Below are positions 1 through 17,541 of a stretch of DNA of 64,000 nucleotides, piece by piece. The notes below the pieces were generated by a model. The model did not search any database. It was not told where the DNA came from and saw only the letters and a program-made list of their open reading frames with translations. Each line of letters starts with the position of its first letter. Positions within the stretch are counted from its first letter, which is position 1. The stretch comes from Sphingomonas lacusdianchii (lineage in GTDB: Bacteria > Pseudomonadota > Alphaproteobacteria > Sphingomonadales > Sphingomonadaceae): assembly GCF_022664395.1 (NCBI RefSeq), contig NZ_JAKRET010000006.1, positions 209,091 through 273,090 of the forward strand. The letters run 5' to 3'. The position numbers and the translations under genes are program-made.

Positions 1-1205
1 GTCATCAGCGGCGTCATATAGGAAAATCCGCCGTTCACTGGCTCCTGCTGCGCCATCACATGGTTGAGATGCGCGCGTTCGTAGAAATCGAATAAGGCAC
101 CGTCGGGCTGCCACGCATAGAGATGCCGGGTGAGCTTGAGCATATTATAGGTGTTGCAATGCTCGCACGTCTGTTCGGTGATGTGCTGTGCGATCGTGTC
201 CGGCGCGCTGAAATATTCGCGGTCGGCATTGCCGCCGATCACATAGCTGTGATGCCGCGTCACCCGTTCCCAGAAGAAACGCGCGGCGGTCGCCGGTTCG
301 GCCTTGCCGGTGATCTCGTGCAGCCGCGCCAGCCCGATCAGCTTGGGCACTTGCGTATTGGCGTGGAAATTGGCCAGCTGGTCACGCTTCTGCGTCAGCG
401 GGTCGAGGTTGCGCTTGTCGTAGATCCGCTCCGCCAGCCGCAGCCAGCGCGCATCGCCGGTCCGGACGTGGAGTTCGGCGAAACTCTCGTTCAGCCCGCC
501 ATATTCGCAGGCCAGCATCGCCTGCACCTGATCGTCGCTGAGCGCGGCGAACACCCGGTCGATATAGCCGCCCAGTGCGACAGCGATCGCCATCGCCTGT
601 TCGTTCGGGCCGATATGGTCGATGACATCGAACAGACCGGTATAGAGCTTGTGCCAGTTGTAATAGGGTACCCAGCAGCCGTTCAGATCGAACCCGGCCG
701 ATCGAATGTCGCCGCGCATGATCTCCGGGAAAATCTCCTTCCCGTCGACGACCGTCCCGTCCTTGCGCTTGCGGGTGAAGCCCGCGACATAGCCGTCGCC
801 CTGCGCCGCCTGACACCGCGCCAGTTCGCCGATGATATAGGTCGCGCGGGTGACGCAGTCGGTACAGCCGGTCTGGGCATGGGTCAGCGCCAGCCCCGAC
901 AGATAATGGCCGAGCGTATGCCCCGCGATCGTGTCGCTTTCCCACCCGCCATAGACGGGCGCCTTCGGCACGAAGCCGGCGAACTTGTGAAAATTGTGCA
1001 GCAGCCGGTCGGGTGAAAGCCGCAGCAGATAGGCGCGGTTGACCTCGACCGCGCGCGCGTAATCGGACGGGCGCAGCCGCACGGCCGACAGCGGAAACGG
1101 CTTGGCGGTTGCCGGCATCGCCGCCATGGTGCGCGCCGCCGCCGGCAGCGCGAACATCGGCAACGTCGCCGACGACATCAGAAACGCGCGACGACCAACC
1201 AGCAT
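1..1205 (-). CDS. GH127-family (DUF1680) beta-L-arabinofuranosidase, secreted; C-terminus outside window
   Basis: The reading frame runs off the left edge, so only about 400 N-terminal residues are visible. It starts with a twin-arginine type signal (MLVGRRAFLM, then a hydrophobic stretch ending PAAA), so the enzyme is probably exported folded. The (alpha/alpha)6-barrel part shows HTLGHYLSG, YYNWHKLYTGL, YGGLNES and HCNTYNMLKLTR, all typical of DUF1680/GH127. In characterised GH127 enzymes the Glu-x-Cys of this last motif helps bind zinc; the nucleophile cysteine pair lies beyond the window. The family removes beta-L-arabinofuranose, notably from hydroxyproline-linked arabinosides of extensins. 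ATG 1205 is chosen because GGGAG ends 6 bases before it; ATG 1211 abuts the same Shine-Dalgarno. It diverges from the gene at 1286 across a palindromic operator. Confidence 0.88.
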   Translation of the reverse strand, partial: MLVGRRAFLMSSATLPMFALPAAARTMAAMPATAKPFPLSAVRLRPSDYARAVEVNRAYLLRLSPDRLLHNFHKFAGFVPKAPVYGGWESDTIAGHTLGHYLSGLALTHAQTGCTDCVTRATYIIGELARCQAAQGDGYVAGFTRKRKDGTVVDGKEIFPEIMRGDIRSAGFDLNGCWVPYYNWHKLYTGLFDVIDHIGPNEQAMAIAVALGGYIDRVFAALSDDQVQAMLACEYGGLNESFAELHVRTGDARWLRLAERIYDKRNLDPLTQKRDQLANFHANTQVPKLIGLARLHEITGKAEPATAARFFWERVTRHHSYVIGGNADREYFSAPDTIAQHITEQTCEHCNTYNMLKLTRHLYAWQPDGALFDFYERAHLNHVMAQQEPVNGGFSYMTPLM

Positions 1206-1221
1206 TTCCATCTCCCGATAA

Positions 1222-1235
1222 TATCGTATACGATA
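1222..1235. promoter_or_regulatory. Palindromic GntR/FadR-type operator, site 1
   Basis: TATCGTATACGATA is a perfect 14-bp palindrome in the short divergent region between the GH127 gene (start 1205) and the DUF5695-like gene (start 1286). It fits the t.GTa.tAC.a signature known for FadR-subfamily GntR regulators. Nearly the same sequence recurs at 15626-15639, before the operon that carries a GntR/FCD regulator. Its position would let one bound regulator block both divergent promoters. Binding is inferred. Confidence 0.75.
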
Positions 1236-1285
1236 GGGCAATGGTTATTGAAGTCAACCGATTGGTCGACGGGAGAGGCAGCGTT

Positions 1286-10078
<8,793 letters not shown>

Positions 10079-10134
10079 CGTCACCCCCCGTTGTTATCGG
10101 TGGGGAACATACACATCCGAAGCGATTCATCAAA

Positions 10135-10148
10135 TATATTATACGATG
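10135..10148. promoter_or_regulatory. Weaker GntR-type operator, site 3
   Basis: TATATTATACGATG matches the perfect palindrome at 1222 in 11 of 14 positions; the right half is intact and the left half degenerate. It lies 57 bp upstream of the TonB receptor start, where a repressor would overlap the promoter. A related broken half-site (CGTATGATA) follows at 10154. Supported only by similarity to sites 1 and 2 and by position. Confidence 0.45.
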
Positions 10149-10268
10149 TACGCGTATGATAATTGCGGTGATGCGGCGACGGCTATGCTTTCGATGCAGA
10201 CCTCGCCCATTTTGGCTTTGGTTCGGTCGTGCCGAAGGTGCGTGAATATGCGAGCCGGCAACGGCGGT

Positions 10269-10931
10269 TCAGATCGTCGGCACGTCCGGCTGGAACTGGC
10301 TGCGCAGGTCGAGCACCGTCTGCTCGATATGCGCATACATCGCATCGCGCACAGCGACGGCATCGCGTGCCAGCCAGCGGTCGAGCAGATGGGCATGTTC
10401 GTCGTTTGCGCGCTGGTCGCGGCCGAGCGGTTCGAGATGTTTCCGCACGTAACGCTCGCCCAGCACGTGCAGCCGCTCCAGCATCGTCGTCGTAATCGGC
10501 TGGCGCGACGGGCGCAGCAGCGCGAGGTGAAAGGCGCGGTTGAACGCGCCGACCCCGTCGCCATGCGCGTTGGTCGCGGCATCGAGCCGGGCCAGCGTCC
10601 GCATCGCCGTCTCGCGCTCGTCGTCGGTCGCGCGCGTCGCCGCCAACGCCGCTACCTCGGGTTCCAGGCGGAGGCGCAGCGCATAGACTTCCTCCGCCTC
10701 GGCGATGGTCAGTTCGCGGACGAAATAGCCGTGATTGGCGCGCGAGCGCAGCAGCCCTTCCTGTTCCAGCCGGGTCAGCGCTTCGCGCAGCGGAATCTTG
10801 CTGACGCCCAGCTCGGCGGCGAGCGCATCCTGGCGGATCGCGCGGTCCTGCTCGACCGTGCCGGCAAGGATGCGTTCGCGGACCAGATCGACGAGCTGGT
10901 CGGACAGGTTGCGGATGATGATGCCGGTCAT
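10269..10931 (-). CDS. GntR-family transcriptional regulator with FCD domain
   Basis: A 220-residue FadR/VanR-type regulator. Residues ~5-75 form the winged helix (IRQDALAAELGVSKIPLREALTRLEQEGLL); residues ~80-210 form the all-helical FCD ligand domain, with histidines in NRAFHLALL and DEHAHLL that commonly bind a metal and a carboxylate ligand. It is the last gene of the run that begins with the aldolase at 15616, 76 bp after the FAD dehydrogenase, so it probably controls its own expression. The operator class t.GTa.tAC.a expected for this subfamily is found at 1222 and 15626. The natural inducer is likely hydroxyproline or a pathway intermediate (inference). Confidence 0.93.
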   Translation of the reverse strand: MTGIIIRNLSDQLVDLVRERILAGTVEQDRAIRQDALAAELGVSKIPLREALTRLEQEGLLRSRANHGYFVRELTIAEAEEVYALRLRLEPEVAALAATRATDDERETAMRTLARLDAATNAHGDGVGAFNRAFHLALLRPSRQPITTTMLERLHVLGERYVRKHLEPLGRDQRANDEHAHLLDRWLARDAVAVRDAMYAHIEQTVLDLRSQFQPDVPTI

Positions 10932-11007
10932 GCGATGCGCCTTTCCCGGTCGGAGGATGCCGGGTGCGGTCCCTTAGCTTGACGGTAGCGGAACCCGCAA
11001 TCGCGGC

Positions 11008-12231
11008 TCATGCGAAGCGTCCGAGATCGAACGGAGTCAGGTCGACCGCCGGTGTCTCGCCGTGCAACAGCGCTGCCAGCGCCTCGCCCGTCGTCGCCGA
11101 CAGTGTGAGGCCGAGATGCTGGTGACCAAAGGCATAGGCGACCGCCCCCTGCCGCCCGATCGCGGGCAGATAGTCCGGCAGCGTCGGGCGCGCGCCCATC
11201 CATGGTTCGACCGGTTCGCGAAGCGGCAGGCCGAGGCTGGCGACATGCGCGCGCAACCGCGCCCATTTGCGCCCGTCGGGCGGGGTATTTATGCGGGCAA
11301 ATTCGACGATGCTCGCCGCGCGCAGCCGGTCGGCGAAGCGGGTGACGATCATCGAGCGATCCTCGAACACCACCGGCGGCAGGTCGGCGGGCCAGTCGCC
11401 GGGATCGCCCTCGACATGATAGCCGCGCTCGGCGATCAGCGGCGCCTTCAGACCCAGCGACGCGACCAGCGCGGCCGAGGCGGCGCCGGCGGCGATCACC
11501 GCGACATCGGCTTCATGGGTCGTACCGTCGTCCAGCGTTACCCGCCCGTCGCGCGCCACCGCCCGCACCCGGCCGTGGACGAACGTCCCGCCCTGATCCG
11601 CGATCCGGGCGGTCAGCGCCTTGCCCAGCGCGGTCGGGTCGGTCATCTGCCCGCTGCCCTCGAACCGCACCGCACCGGCGACCGGCACGCGGGTCAGTGT
11701 TGCCAGCTGCGCCAATTCCCCCGCCGTCGCGTCACGCACCCTGGCGGTGCCGGTATCGGCCGCCAGCCACGCCGCCCGCCCGCGCGCGGCGGTCGCGGGC
11801 GTCTCCCACACCACGAAATGCCCGTCGACGCGCAGCAGGTCGGGCACGCCCGCTTCCGCCAGCACCCGTCGCCATGCCGGGATCGCGGTCGCGAGCAATG
11901 CCGACAGCGCCGCCTTGCCCCTGCGGAACCGCGCCGGCCGCGCCGCCGCCAGCATCCGCAGCGCAAAGGGCAGCCATGCCCCGATCGCGGCCGGCGGCAG
12001 CGCCAGCGCGCCTCCACGCGAAAACAACCGCTGGGGCACGCTGCGGATCGTCGCCAGCGAGGCGAGCGGCTCGACTTGTTCGACCGCGATATGCCCGGCA
12101 TTGCCCCATGACGCGCCGCGCCACGGCGCATCGGGGGCGACGATCGTCACCCGCGTGCCGCGCCGCTGCAACGCCAGCGCGACGTTCAGCCCGACCACGC
12201 CATCGCCGATAACGATCGCCCGCTCGATCAT
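11008..12231 (-). CDS. FAD-dependent D-amino-acid (probably D-hydroxyproline) dehydrogenase
   Basis: A 407-residue DadA/DAO-fold flavoenzyme. An N-terminal Rossmann motif VIGDGVVGLN binds FAD and the C-terminal FAD motif is YAFGHQHLGLTLS. No signal peptide is present, so it acts in the cytoplasm or at the inner face of the membrane. ATG 12231 overlaps the TGA of the permease gene (ATGA), indicating translational coupling. Beside a 4-hydroxyproline-type epimerase and a DHDPS-family enzyme, the expected reaction is cis-4-hydroxy-D-proline to pyrroline-4-hydroxy-2-carboxylate. D-proline or another D-amino acid remains possible because substrate cannot be read from motifs. Confidence 0.87.
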   Translation of the reverse strand: MIERAIVIGDGVVGLNVALALQRRGTRVTIVAPDAPWRGASWGNAGHIAVEQVEPLASLATIRSVPQRLFSRGGALALPPAAIGAWLPFALRMLAAARPARFRRGKAALSALLATAIPAWRRVLAEAGVPDLLRVDGHFVVWETPATAARGRAAWLAADTGTARVRDATAGELAQLATLTRVPVAGAVRFEGSGQMTDPTALGKALTARIADQGGTFVHGRVRAVARDGRVTLDDGTTHEADVAVIAAGAASAALVASLGLKAPLIAERGYHVEGDPGDWPADLPPVVFEDRSMIVTRFADRLRAASIVEFARINTPPDGRKWARLRAHVASLGLPLREPVEPWMGARPTLPDYLPAIGRQGAVAYAFGHQHLGLTLSATTGEALAALLHGETPAVDLTPFDLGRFA

Positions 12232-13643
12232 CCGCGCGTCCGCACCAGACTGCGCGTGCGACCATAAGCGAGGTAGAACAGCACGCCGACCACGTTCCAC
12301 AGCCCGAAGCGCACCAGCGTCTGCGTCGGCAGGCTGACCAGCAGATACACGCAGCCGAGGATCGCCAGCGTCCCCACCACGAACGGCGCCGGGCAACGGA
12401 ATACGCGCTTCAGCTCGGGCGCCCGCCGGCGCAGCACCATCATGCACGTCGCCACCGCGATGAACGCCAGCAGCGTGCCGGCATTGGCCAGTTCGGCAAT
12501 CTCGTCGAGCCGGAAGAAGCCGGCCACCGCCGCCACGAACACGCCGGTCACCATCGTCACCAGCGCGGGCGACCCGGTCCGCGCCGACACGCGGCTCAGG
12601 CTTCGCGGCAGCAACCCGTCGCGCGACATCACGAAGAAGATGCGGCTCTGCCCATACATCATCACCAGGATGACCGACGGCAGCGCGATCAGCGCCGCCA
12701 GCCCGATCGCCCATGCGGCAAAGGGATGCTGGAGCGTGCGCAGCACATAGGCCAGCGGCTCGGCCGAGCGGCCGAGATCGATATAGCTGACCGCGCCGAT
12801 CGCGGCGACCGCGACGCCCATATAGATGGCGGTACACGCCGCCATCGACCCGATGATCCCGATCGTCAGGTCACGCCCCGGATTGCGCGCTTCCTCCGCC
12901 GAGGTCGCGACCGCATCGAAGCCGTAAAAGGCGAAGAACACGATCGCCGCCGCCGCCATCACCCCGCGCGTCGCCCCGCCCTGCACCTGGCTGCCAAAGC
13001 CGTACGGCATGAACGGTTCGAAATTGCCGCCGTTGAACGCCGGCAGCGCAAAGGCGACGAATACCGCCAGCGCGACCATCTTGATCGCGACCAGCACGAT
13101 GTTGAACGTCGCGCTCTCGCGCGTCCCCGCGACCAGCATGCCGGCAATGCCCAGCGCCACCAGCACCGCCGGCAGGTTCACGATTCCCCCGCCATGCGGC
13201 CCCGACAACAGCATCGCCGGCAGCTGCACGCCCGCGCTCTGCAGCCACCCGACCAGATAGGCCGACCAGCCGACCGCGACCGTCGAACAGGCGAGCGAAT
13301 ATTCGAGGATCAGGCTCCACCCGACGACCCACGCCACGCCTTCGCCGATCACCGAATAGCTGTAGGTGTATGCGCTGCCCGCGGTCGGGATCAGCGTCGC
13401 CATCTCGGCATAGGCCAGCGCCGCGCAGGCGCACACCGCCCCCGCGATCGCGAAGGACAGGATCACCGCCGGCCCGGCGCGATCCGCACCAACCCCGGTC
13501 AGCGTATAGATGCCGGTCCCGACGATCGCACCGATGCCGAGCGCGATCAGATGCGGCCAGCTCAGCGTCTTGCGCAATTTGCGATCCGGCTCCGCATCGC
13601 CTGCGTCGAGGGGCTTCAGCGGCCCCCATATCCCTCGTGCCAA
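12228..13643 (-). CDS. APC-family amino-acid permease (likely hydroxyproline/proline uptake)
   Basis: A 471-residue inner-membrane transporter with about 12 hydrophobic segments. The first carries the APC signature IGIGAIVGTGIYTLTG-like sequence (here LGIGAIVGTGIYTL), and FFAFYGFDAVATSAEEARNP is the typical TM6-7 region of cationic/neutral amino-acid transporters. The frame has no ATG near the N-terminus; TTG 13643 with GGGGAG six bases upstream is the only sensible start. It lies 30 bp after the epimerase and overlaps the dehydrogenase by four bases. Context suggests uptake of free hydroxyproline released from plant wall proteins. Confidence 0.88.
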   Translation of the reverse strand: MARGIWGPLKPLDAGDAEPDRKLRKTLSWPHLIALGIGAIVGTGIYTLTGVGADRAGPAVILSFAIAGAVCACAALAYAEMATLIPTAGSAYTYSYSVIGEGVAWVVGWSLILEYSLACSTVAVGWSAYLVGWLQSAGVQLPAMLLSGPHGGGIVNLPAVLVALGIAGMLVAGTRESATFNIVLVAIKMVALAVFVAFALPAFNGGNFEPFMPYGFGSQVQGGATRGVMAAAAIVFFAFYGFDAVATSAEEARNPGRDLTIGIIGSMAACTAIYMGVAVAAIGAVSYIDLGRSAEPLAYVLRTLQHPFAAWAIGLAALIALPSVILVMMYGQSRIFFVMSRDGLLPRSLSRVSARTGSPALVTMVTGVFVAAVAGFFRLDEIAELANAGTLLAFIAVATCMMVLRRRAPELKRVFRCPAPFVVGTLAILGCVYLLVSLPTQTLVRFGLWNVVGVLFYLAYGRTRSLVRTRG

Positions 13644-13673
13644 GCCCCGCTCCCCTTTGTGATCTGTTCTGCG

Positions 13674-14669
13674 TCACACCACCGTGAAGCCGGCGAAGAA
13701 CGGGTCCTCGCGATCGATCCAGATCGTGTTGAAACCCGTCGCGATTGCCGACCCCTCGATCGACGGCACGATCGCCGGCTGGTCGCCGATCATCGTCTCC
13801 GCCTCGACCCGCCCGACGAAGCGGCTGCCGATATAGCTTTCATGCACGAAGCGGTCGCCGACCCGCAACCGTCCGGTCGCCGCCAGATGCGCGAGGCGCG
13901 CCGAGGTGCCGGTCCCGCACGGGCTGCGGTCGATCGCGCGCTCGCCATAGAATACCGCGTTGCGCCCGTCCGCCCCCTCGCCCTTCGGCTTGTCCGCCCA
14001 CAGCACATGGCTGACCCCGCGGATCGTCGGCTCCGTCGGGTGCACCGGTTCATAGACCGCGCGCACCAGTTCGCGGATCGTTCGGCTGAGTTCCACGATC
14101 CGCGCCGCGCCCAGATCGTCGAGCCCGGTATAGGCCTCCTGCGGCTCGATGATCGCGTAATAATTGCCGCCATAGGCGACATCGATCGACAGCGGCCCGA
14201 AGCCCGGCACGTCGATCTCAAGTCCCCGCTTCGCCAGATAGGCGGGCACGTTGCGGATCTTCACCGAACGGACCCGATTACCCTCCGCGACATAATCGAT
14301 ATCGATCACCCCGGCCGGCACCTCGATGCGCAACCGCCCCGGCTCGCGCGGGGTAATCAGGCCGTGTTCCAGCCCGAAGGTTATCATCCCGATCGTGCCG
14401 TGCCCGCACATCGGCAGGCAGCCCGACGTCTCGATGAACAGGATCGCCGCATCCGCATCGCCGCACGGCGGGTACAGGAACCCGCCGGACATCATGTCGT
14501 GCCCGCGCGGTTCGAAGCACAACCCGGTGCGGATCCAGTCGAAGCGCGCCAGGAAATCCTGGCGCCGCTCCGCCATGCTGGCACCCCGCAACAGCGGCGC
14601 GCCCCCAGCCACCAGACGGACGGGATTGCCCGCCGTGTGGCCGTCGATGCAGAAGAAGGTGTGCCGCAT
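13674..14669 (-). CDS. 4-hydroxyproline 2-epimerase / proline racemase family
   Basis: A 331-residue protein of the proline racemase fold. Both catalytic cysteines are present: Cys88 in MCGHGTIG and Cys251 in SPCGTGTSAR. That separates it from the trans-3-hydroxyproline dehydratases, which have Thr at the first position. With the DHDPS-family and FAD genes around it, the likely reaction is trans-4-hydroxy-L-proline to cis-4-hydroxy-D-proline. ATG 14669 shares one base with the TGA of the upstream gene (TGATG), so the two are translationally coupled. Plain proline racemase activity cannot be excluded from sequence. Confidence 0.92.
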   Translation of the reverse strand: MRHTFFCIDGHTAGNPVRLVAGGAPLLRGASMAERRQDFLARFDWIRTGLCFEPRGHDMMSGGFLYPPCGDADAAILFIETSGCLPMCGHGTIGMITFGLEHGLITPREPGRLRIEVPAGVIDIDYVAEGNRVRSVKIRNVPAYLAKRGLEIDVPGFGPLSIDVAYGGNYYAIIEPQEAYTGLDDLGAARIVELSRTIRELVRAVYEPVHPTEPTIRGVSHVLWADKPKGEGADGRNAVFYGERAIDRSPCGTGTSARLAHLAATGRLRVGDRFVHESYIGSRFVGRVEAETMIGDQPAIVPSIEGSAIATGFNTIWIDREDPFFAGFTVV

Positions 14670-15616
14670 CAGGCGGCGATGGTGGAGACGGGCGCCGCCT
14701 TGAGCACCGGCCGCGTCGCCGCGCACTTCTCGACCATCGCGATCACCTCGGCCCGGCGCGCGCCTTCCAGCGGCAGGCGCGGCAAGCGAACGCGTTCGGA
14801 CCCGCGACCCATGATCTCCTCGGCCAGCTTGATCGACTGGACCAGGTCATGCTCGGCATCAAGGTGCAGCAGCGGCATGAACCAGCGATAGATGCGCCGC
14901 GCCTCTTCCCAGTCGCCGCGATCGACCGCCGCGATCAGCGCGACCGATTCCTGCGGGAAGGCGCTGGTCAGGCCCGACACCCAGCCGCTGGCACCCAGCA
15001 ACATCCCCTCCAGTGCGACATCGTCCAGCCCAGCCATCACGATGTAACGGTCGCCGAAGCGGTTAATGACGTCGGTGAAGCGGCGCGGATCGGGCGCGCT
15101 TTCCTTGACCGCGACGATGTTCTTGACCGGCTCAAGCAGTTCGAGCGTCGCGAAATCGACCGACACGCGATAGGCGGGCGGATTGTTGTACAGCATGATC
15201 GGCAGCCCGGTCGCTTCCGCCACGGTGCGGAAATGCGTCGCCAGTTCGTTGGGCGTGGGCACATAGACCATCGCCGGCAACAGCATCAGCGCGTCGACGC
15301 CGATGTCTTCGACCTCCTTCGCGAACGCCGCCGCCCGGCGCGTCGTGAATTCCGACACGCCGCATACCAAAGGCACGCGTCCGCCGACCGCCTCGACACC
15401 GGCGCGCAGCACCGCATGCTTTTCCTCGACGTCGAGCGAATTATTCTCGCCACAGGTGCCGAGCAGGATCAACCCGTCGACACCGTCCTCGACCAACGCT
15501 ACCAATCCACGCTGCGTCGCGTCGATATCGACCGAACCATCCGCCGCGAACTGCGTCGTCGCTGCGGGATAGACGCCCGTCCACATGCTCGAACCAGAAA
15601 CCACATCATCCTCCAT
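14669..15616 (-). CDS. DHDPS/NAL-family lyase, probable pyrroline-4-hydroxy-2-carboxylate deaminase
   Basis: A 315-residue TIM-barrel class I aldolase-family protein. It shows GTCGENNSLDVEEK near residue 53, the catalytic Tyr in LYNNPPAYR, and the Schiff-base Lys in NIVAVKESAPD. In hydroxyproline degradation a member of this family converts pyrroline-4-hydroxy-2-carboxylate to alpha-ketoglutarate semialdehyde. It is the first gene of the operon, directly downstream of operator site 2. ATG 15616 has no good Shine-Dalgarno, whereas GGAGG just inside it is well placed for GTG 15604, so the true start may be four codons later. The expected next enzyme, semialdehyde dehydrogenase, is not in the window. 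Confidence 0.9.
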   Translation of the reverse strand: MEDDVVSGSSMWTGVYPAATTQFAADGSVDIDATQRGLVALVEDGVDGLILLGTCGENNSLDVEEKHAVLRAGVEAVGGRVPLVCGVSEFTTRRAAAFAKEVEDIGVDALMLLPAMVYVPTPNELATHFRTVAEATGLPIMLYNNPPAYRVSVDFATLELLEPVKNIVAVKESAPDPRRFTDVINRFGDRYIVMAGLDDVALEGMLLGASGWVSGLTSAFPQESVALIAAVDRGDWEEARRIYRWFMPLLHLDAEHDLVQSIKLAEEIMGRGSERVRLPRLPLEGARRAEVIAMVEKCAATRPVLKAAPVSTIAA

Positions 15617-15625
15617 GATCGTGTT

Positions 15626-15639
15626 TTTCGTATACGATA
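15626..15639. promoter_or_regulatory. Palindromic GntR/FadR-type operator, site 2
   Basis: TTTCGTATACGATA matches 13 of 14 bases of site 1 (1222-1235), with the central TCGTATACGA identical. It ends the short leader only 10 bp before the first codon of the hydroxyproline-type operon, so a bound repressor would cover the transcription start. The operon's last gene encodes a regulator of the subfamily that uses such sites. Confidence 0.72.
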
Positions 15640-15726
15640 TTAGGTGGAGGATGCCAACTGAAATCGGAGCGGTGGTTTGTGAGGACGATCGGACGTCCGT
15701 TCCATGCGCCCATGGTCCCTATTCAT

Positions 15727-15935
15727 CCCCTCCCCTCGATAGGGGAGGGGGTTAGCGGAGCTTGCCAGCGTGCTGGCTAGCGCAGCTTGGGAGAGGGGTC
15801 GGGCGAGCCAAAGGCTCGCGCGCTCGCTCGGGCGAGCGCATCACCCCTCACCCAGCTCCGACTAAGCCTTTGCCACGCAAAGACCAAGTCTGCGCAACCC
15901 TCTCCCCTCTACGAGGGGCGAGGGGAAAAACCTTC
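15727..15935. repeat. GC-rich intergenic palindrome cluster between the hydroxyproline operon and the esterase
   Basis: The intergenic stretch holds a perfect hairpin at 15727-15750 (10-bp arms CCCCTCCCCT around CGAT), then GGGAGAGGGGT-like sequence that pairs with complementary CCCTCTCCCCTC near 15898-15910. No frame resembling a protein was found. It resembles the short dispersed repeats that sphingomonads carry between genes and may also end transcription of the convergently read esterase. The remaining bases from 15640 to 15726 show only the promoter region of the upstream operon. Confidence 0.6.
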
Positions 15936-16682
15936 TCACCCCGCCGGATCGATCGCCCGCAACCGCCCGGCCACCACCGGCCCCAGCCGGGCCACGATCC
16001 GGTCGACGCCCTGCGCATTCGGGTGGATGCCATCGGGCAGCATCAACGCCCGATTGCCGATCACTCCGGCCAGGATGAACGGATCGAGCGTCGCGTCATA
16101 GCGCTTGGCCATGTCGGGCCAGATGCGGTTGAACGCCGCGGCATAGTCCGGCCCCAGATTGGGCGGCACCATCATGCCGGTCAGCACCACCGGAATGCTG
16201 CGCTTTTGCAATTCGTCGAGCATCGCCACGAAATTCGCCCGCGTCTCGGCCGGCGGGATCTGCCGCAGCAGGTCGTTGCCGCCCAGCCCCACCAGCACGA
16301 GGTCCGGCTTCCGGTCGAGCCGGTCGAGCGTGTAGACCAGCCGCTGCCGCCCCGCCGCGCTGGTATCGCCCGAAATCCCGGCATTCACCACCCGCGCATT
16401 GATGCCCTCGGCACGCAATGCATCCTGCAGATCGTCGGGCAGGCTGTCGCCGCGGGCAAGGCCATATCCGGCATACAGGCTGTCGCCGAACGCCAGCACC
16501 AGCCGCTCCGGCCCGGCCACCGGCGCCTGCGAAGCGACCGGGGTCGGCGTCGCATCAGCGGCGACGTTCACCGGCGTCGCGTCATTGGCTTCCGACAAAT
16601 CGGGCTGGTTGCATCCCGACAGCAGCAACGCGCCTTGGAGAATGGCGAACGCGCCCGCATATGTGGGTCCCTGCTTCGTCAC
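15936..16682 (-). CDS. tesA: GDSL/SGNH lipoprotein arylesterase (TesA-like)
   Basis: A 248-residue SGNH hydrolase. The four family blocks are AFGDSLYAGYG (nucleophile Ser), GISGDTSAAG, GLGGNDLLR and DGIHPNAQG (catalytic Asp and His). The N-terminus has a hydrophobic stretch ending LLLSGC, a lipobox, so the enzyme is probably a lipid-anchored periplasmic esterase/thioesterase, unlike soluble E. coli TesA. No ATG is available; GTG 16682 with GGAG 11 bases upstream is chosen, and GTG 16694 is the alternative. It is divergent, by 15 bp, from the ABC ATPase at 16698, reproducing the tesA-ybbA-ybbP order of enterobacteria. Confidence 0.9.
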   Translation of the reverse strand: MTKQGPTYAGAFAILQGALLLSGCNQPDLSEANDATPVNVAADATPTPVASQAPVAGPERLVLAFGDSLYAGYGLARGDSLPDDLQDALRAEGINARVVNAGISGDTSAAGRQRLVYTLDRLDRKPDLVLVGLGGNDLLRQIPPAETRANFVAMLDELQKRSIPVVLTGMMVPPNLGPDYAAAFNRIWPDMAKRYDATLDPFILAGVIGNRALMLPDGIHPNAQGVDRIVARLGPVVAGRLRAIDPAG

Positions 16683-16697
16683 TGGCGAAAACACTCC

Positions 16698-17393
16698 ATG
16701 CAATCCGTTTCGAACGATATGGTCATCGACGCGCGCGGTGTCACCCTGACGCTCGGCGAAGGCGACGCCGCGACCCGCATCCTGCACGGCATCGACCTTG
16801 CCGTCCCCGCCGGAACCAGCGTCGCACTGCTGGGCGCATCGGGATCGGGCAAGTCGTCGCTGATGGCGGTGCTGTCCGGGCTGGAGCGCGCCAGCGGCGG
16901 ACAGGTCCATGTCGCCGGCGCCGATTTCGGCGCGATGGGCGAGGACGATCTGGCCCGCGCGCGGCGCGGCCGGATCGGCATCGTGCTACAGGCTTTCCAC
17001 CTGCTGCCGACGATGACCGCATTGGAAAATGTCGCGGTGCCGATGGAACTGGCCGGGGTCGCCGACGCCTTTGCCCGTGCCGAGGCCGAACTGGCCTCGG
17101 TCGGCCTCGGCCATCGCCTCCACCATTATCCGACGCAGTTGTCGGGCGGCGAGCAACAGCGCGTCGCCATCGCCCGCGCGCTGGCCGGACGCCCGGCCTT
17201 GGTCTTCGCCGACGAACCGACCGGCAATCTCGACCGCGCGACCGGCCATGCGATCATGGACCTGCTGTTCGAACGCCGCGCCGCCACGCAGGCGACATTG
17301 CTGGTCATCACCCACGATCCGGCGCTGGCCGAACGCTGCGACCGGGTGGTCGAACTCGCTGACGGTCGCATCGCACGGGATACGGGGCGATGA
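16698..17393 (+). CDS. ABC transporter ATP-binding protein (YbbA/LolD type)
   Basis: A 231-residue ATPase of the LolD/MacB class: Walker A GASGSGKSS, Q-loop VLQAFHLLPTM, signature LSGGEQQR, Walker B ALVFADEP with TGNLD, and H-loop VITHDP. It would pair with the FtsX-like permease encoded 148 bp downstream. In the E. coli counterpart (YbbAP with TesA) the complex is linked to removal or extrusion of lipids or hydrophobic compounds; that function is by synteny only here. The gap to the permease is filled by a dispersed palindrome at 17409-17498. Confidence 0.92.
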   Translation: MQSVSNDMVIDARGVTLTLGEGDAATRILHGIDLAVPAGTSVALLGASGSGKSSLMAVLSGLERASGGQVHVAGADFGAMGEDDLARARRGRIGIVLQAFHLLPTMTALENVAVPMELAGVADAFARAEAELASVGLGHRLHHYPTQLSGGEQQRVAIARALAGRPALVFADEPTGNLDRATGHAIMDLLFERRAATQATLLVITHDPALAERCDRVVELADGRIARDTGR

Positions 17394-17408
17394 GACGACC
17401 GCCCTTCC

Positions 17409-17498
17409 GTACCCCGGCGAAGGCCGGGGCCCAGTTGGGGGACGGCAGCAACCTACCGGCAAGCCTTCGCAACTGGACCCCGGCCTCCGCCGGGGTAC
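17409..17498. repeat. Dispersed palindromic repeat, GTACCCCGG family, copy 1
   Basis: A 90-bp imperfect inverted repeat starting GTACCCCGGCGAAGGCCGGG and ending in the complementary CCGGGGTAC, with an inner pair CCAGTTGGGG / CAACTGG. A second copy with the same arms and inner pair lies at 46694-46782. It sits between the ATPase and permease genes of one transport operon, so it could form a stable RNA hairpin that sets their relative expression. Confidence 0.85.
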
Positions 17499-17541
17499 GG
17501 CACGAGCTTGGCCGGCGGCACGACGATCGCGGAGCCATCGC

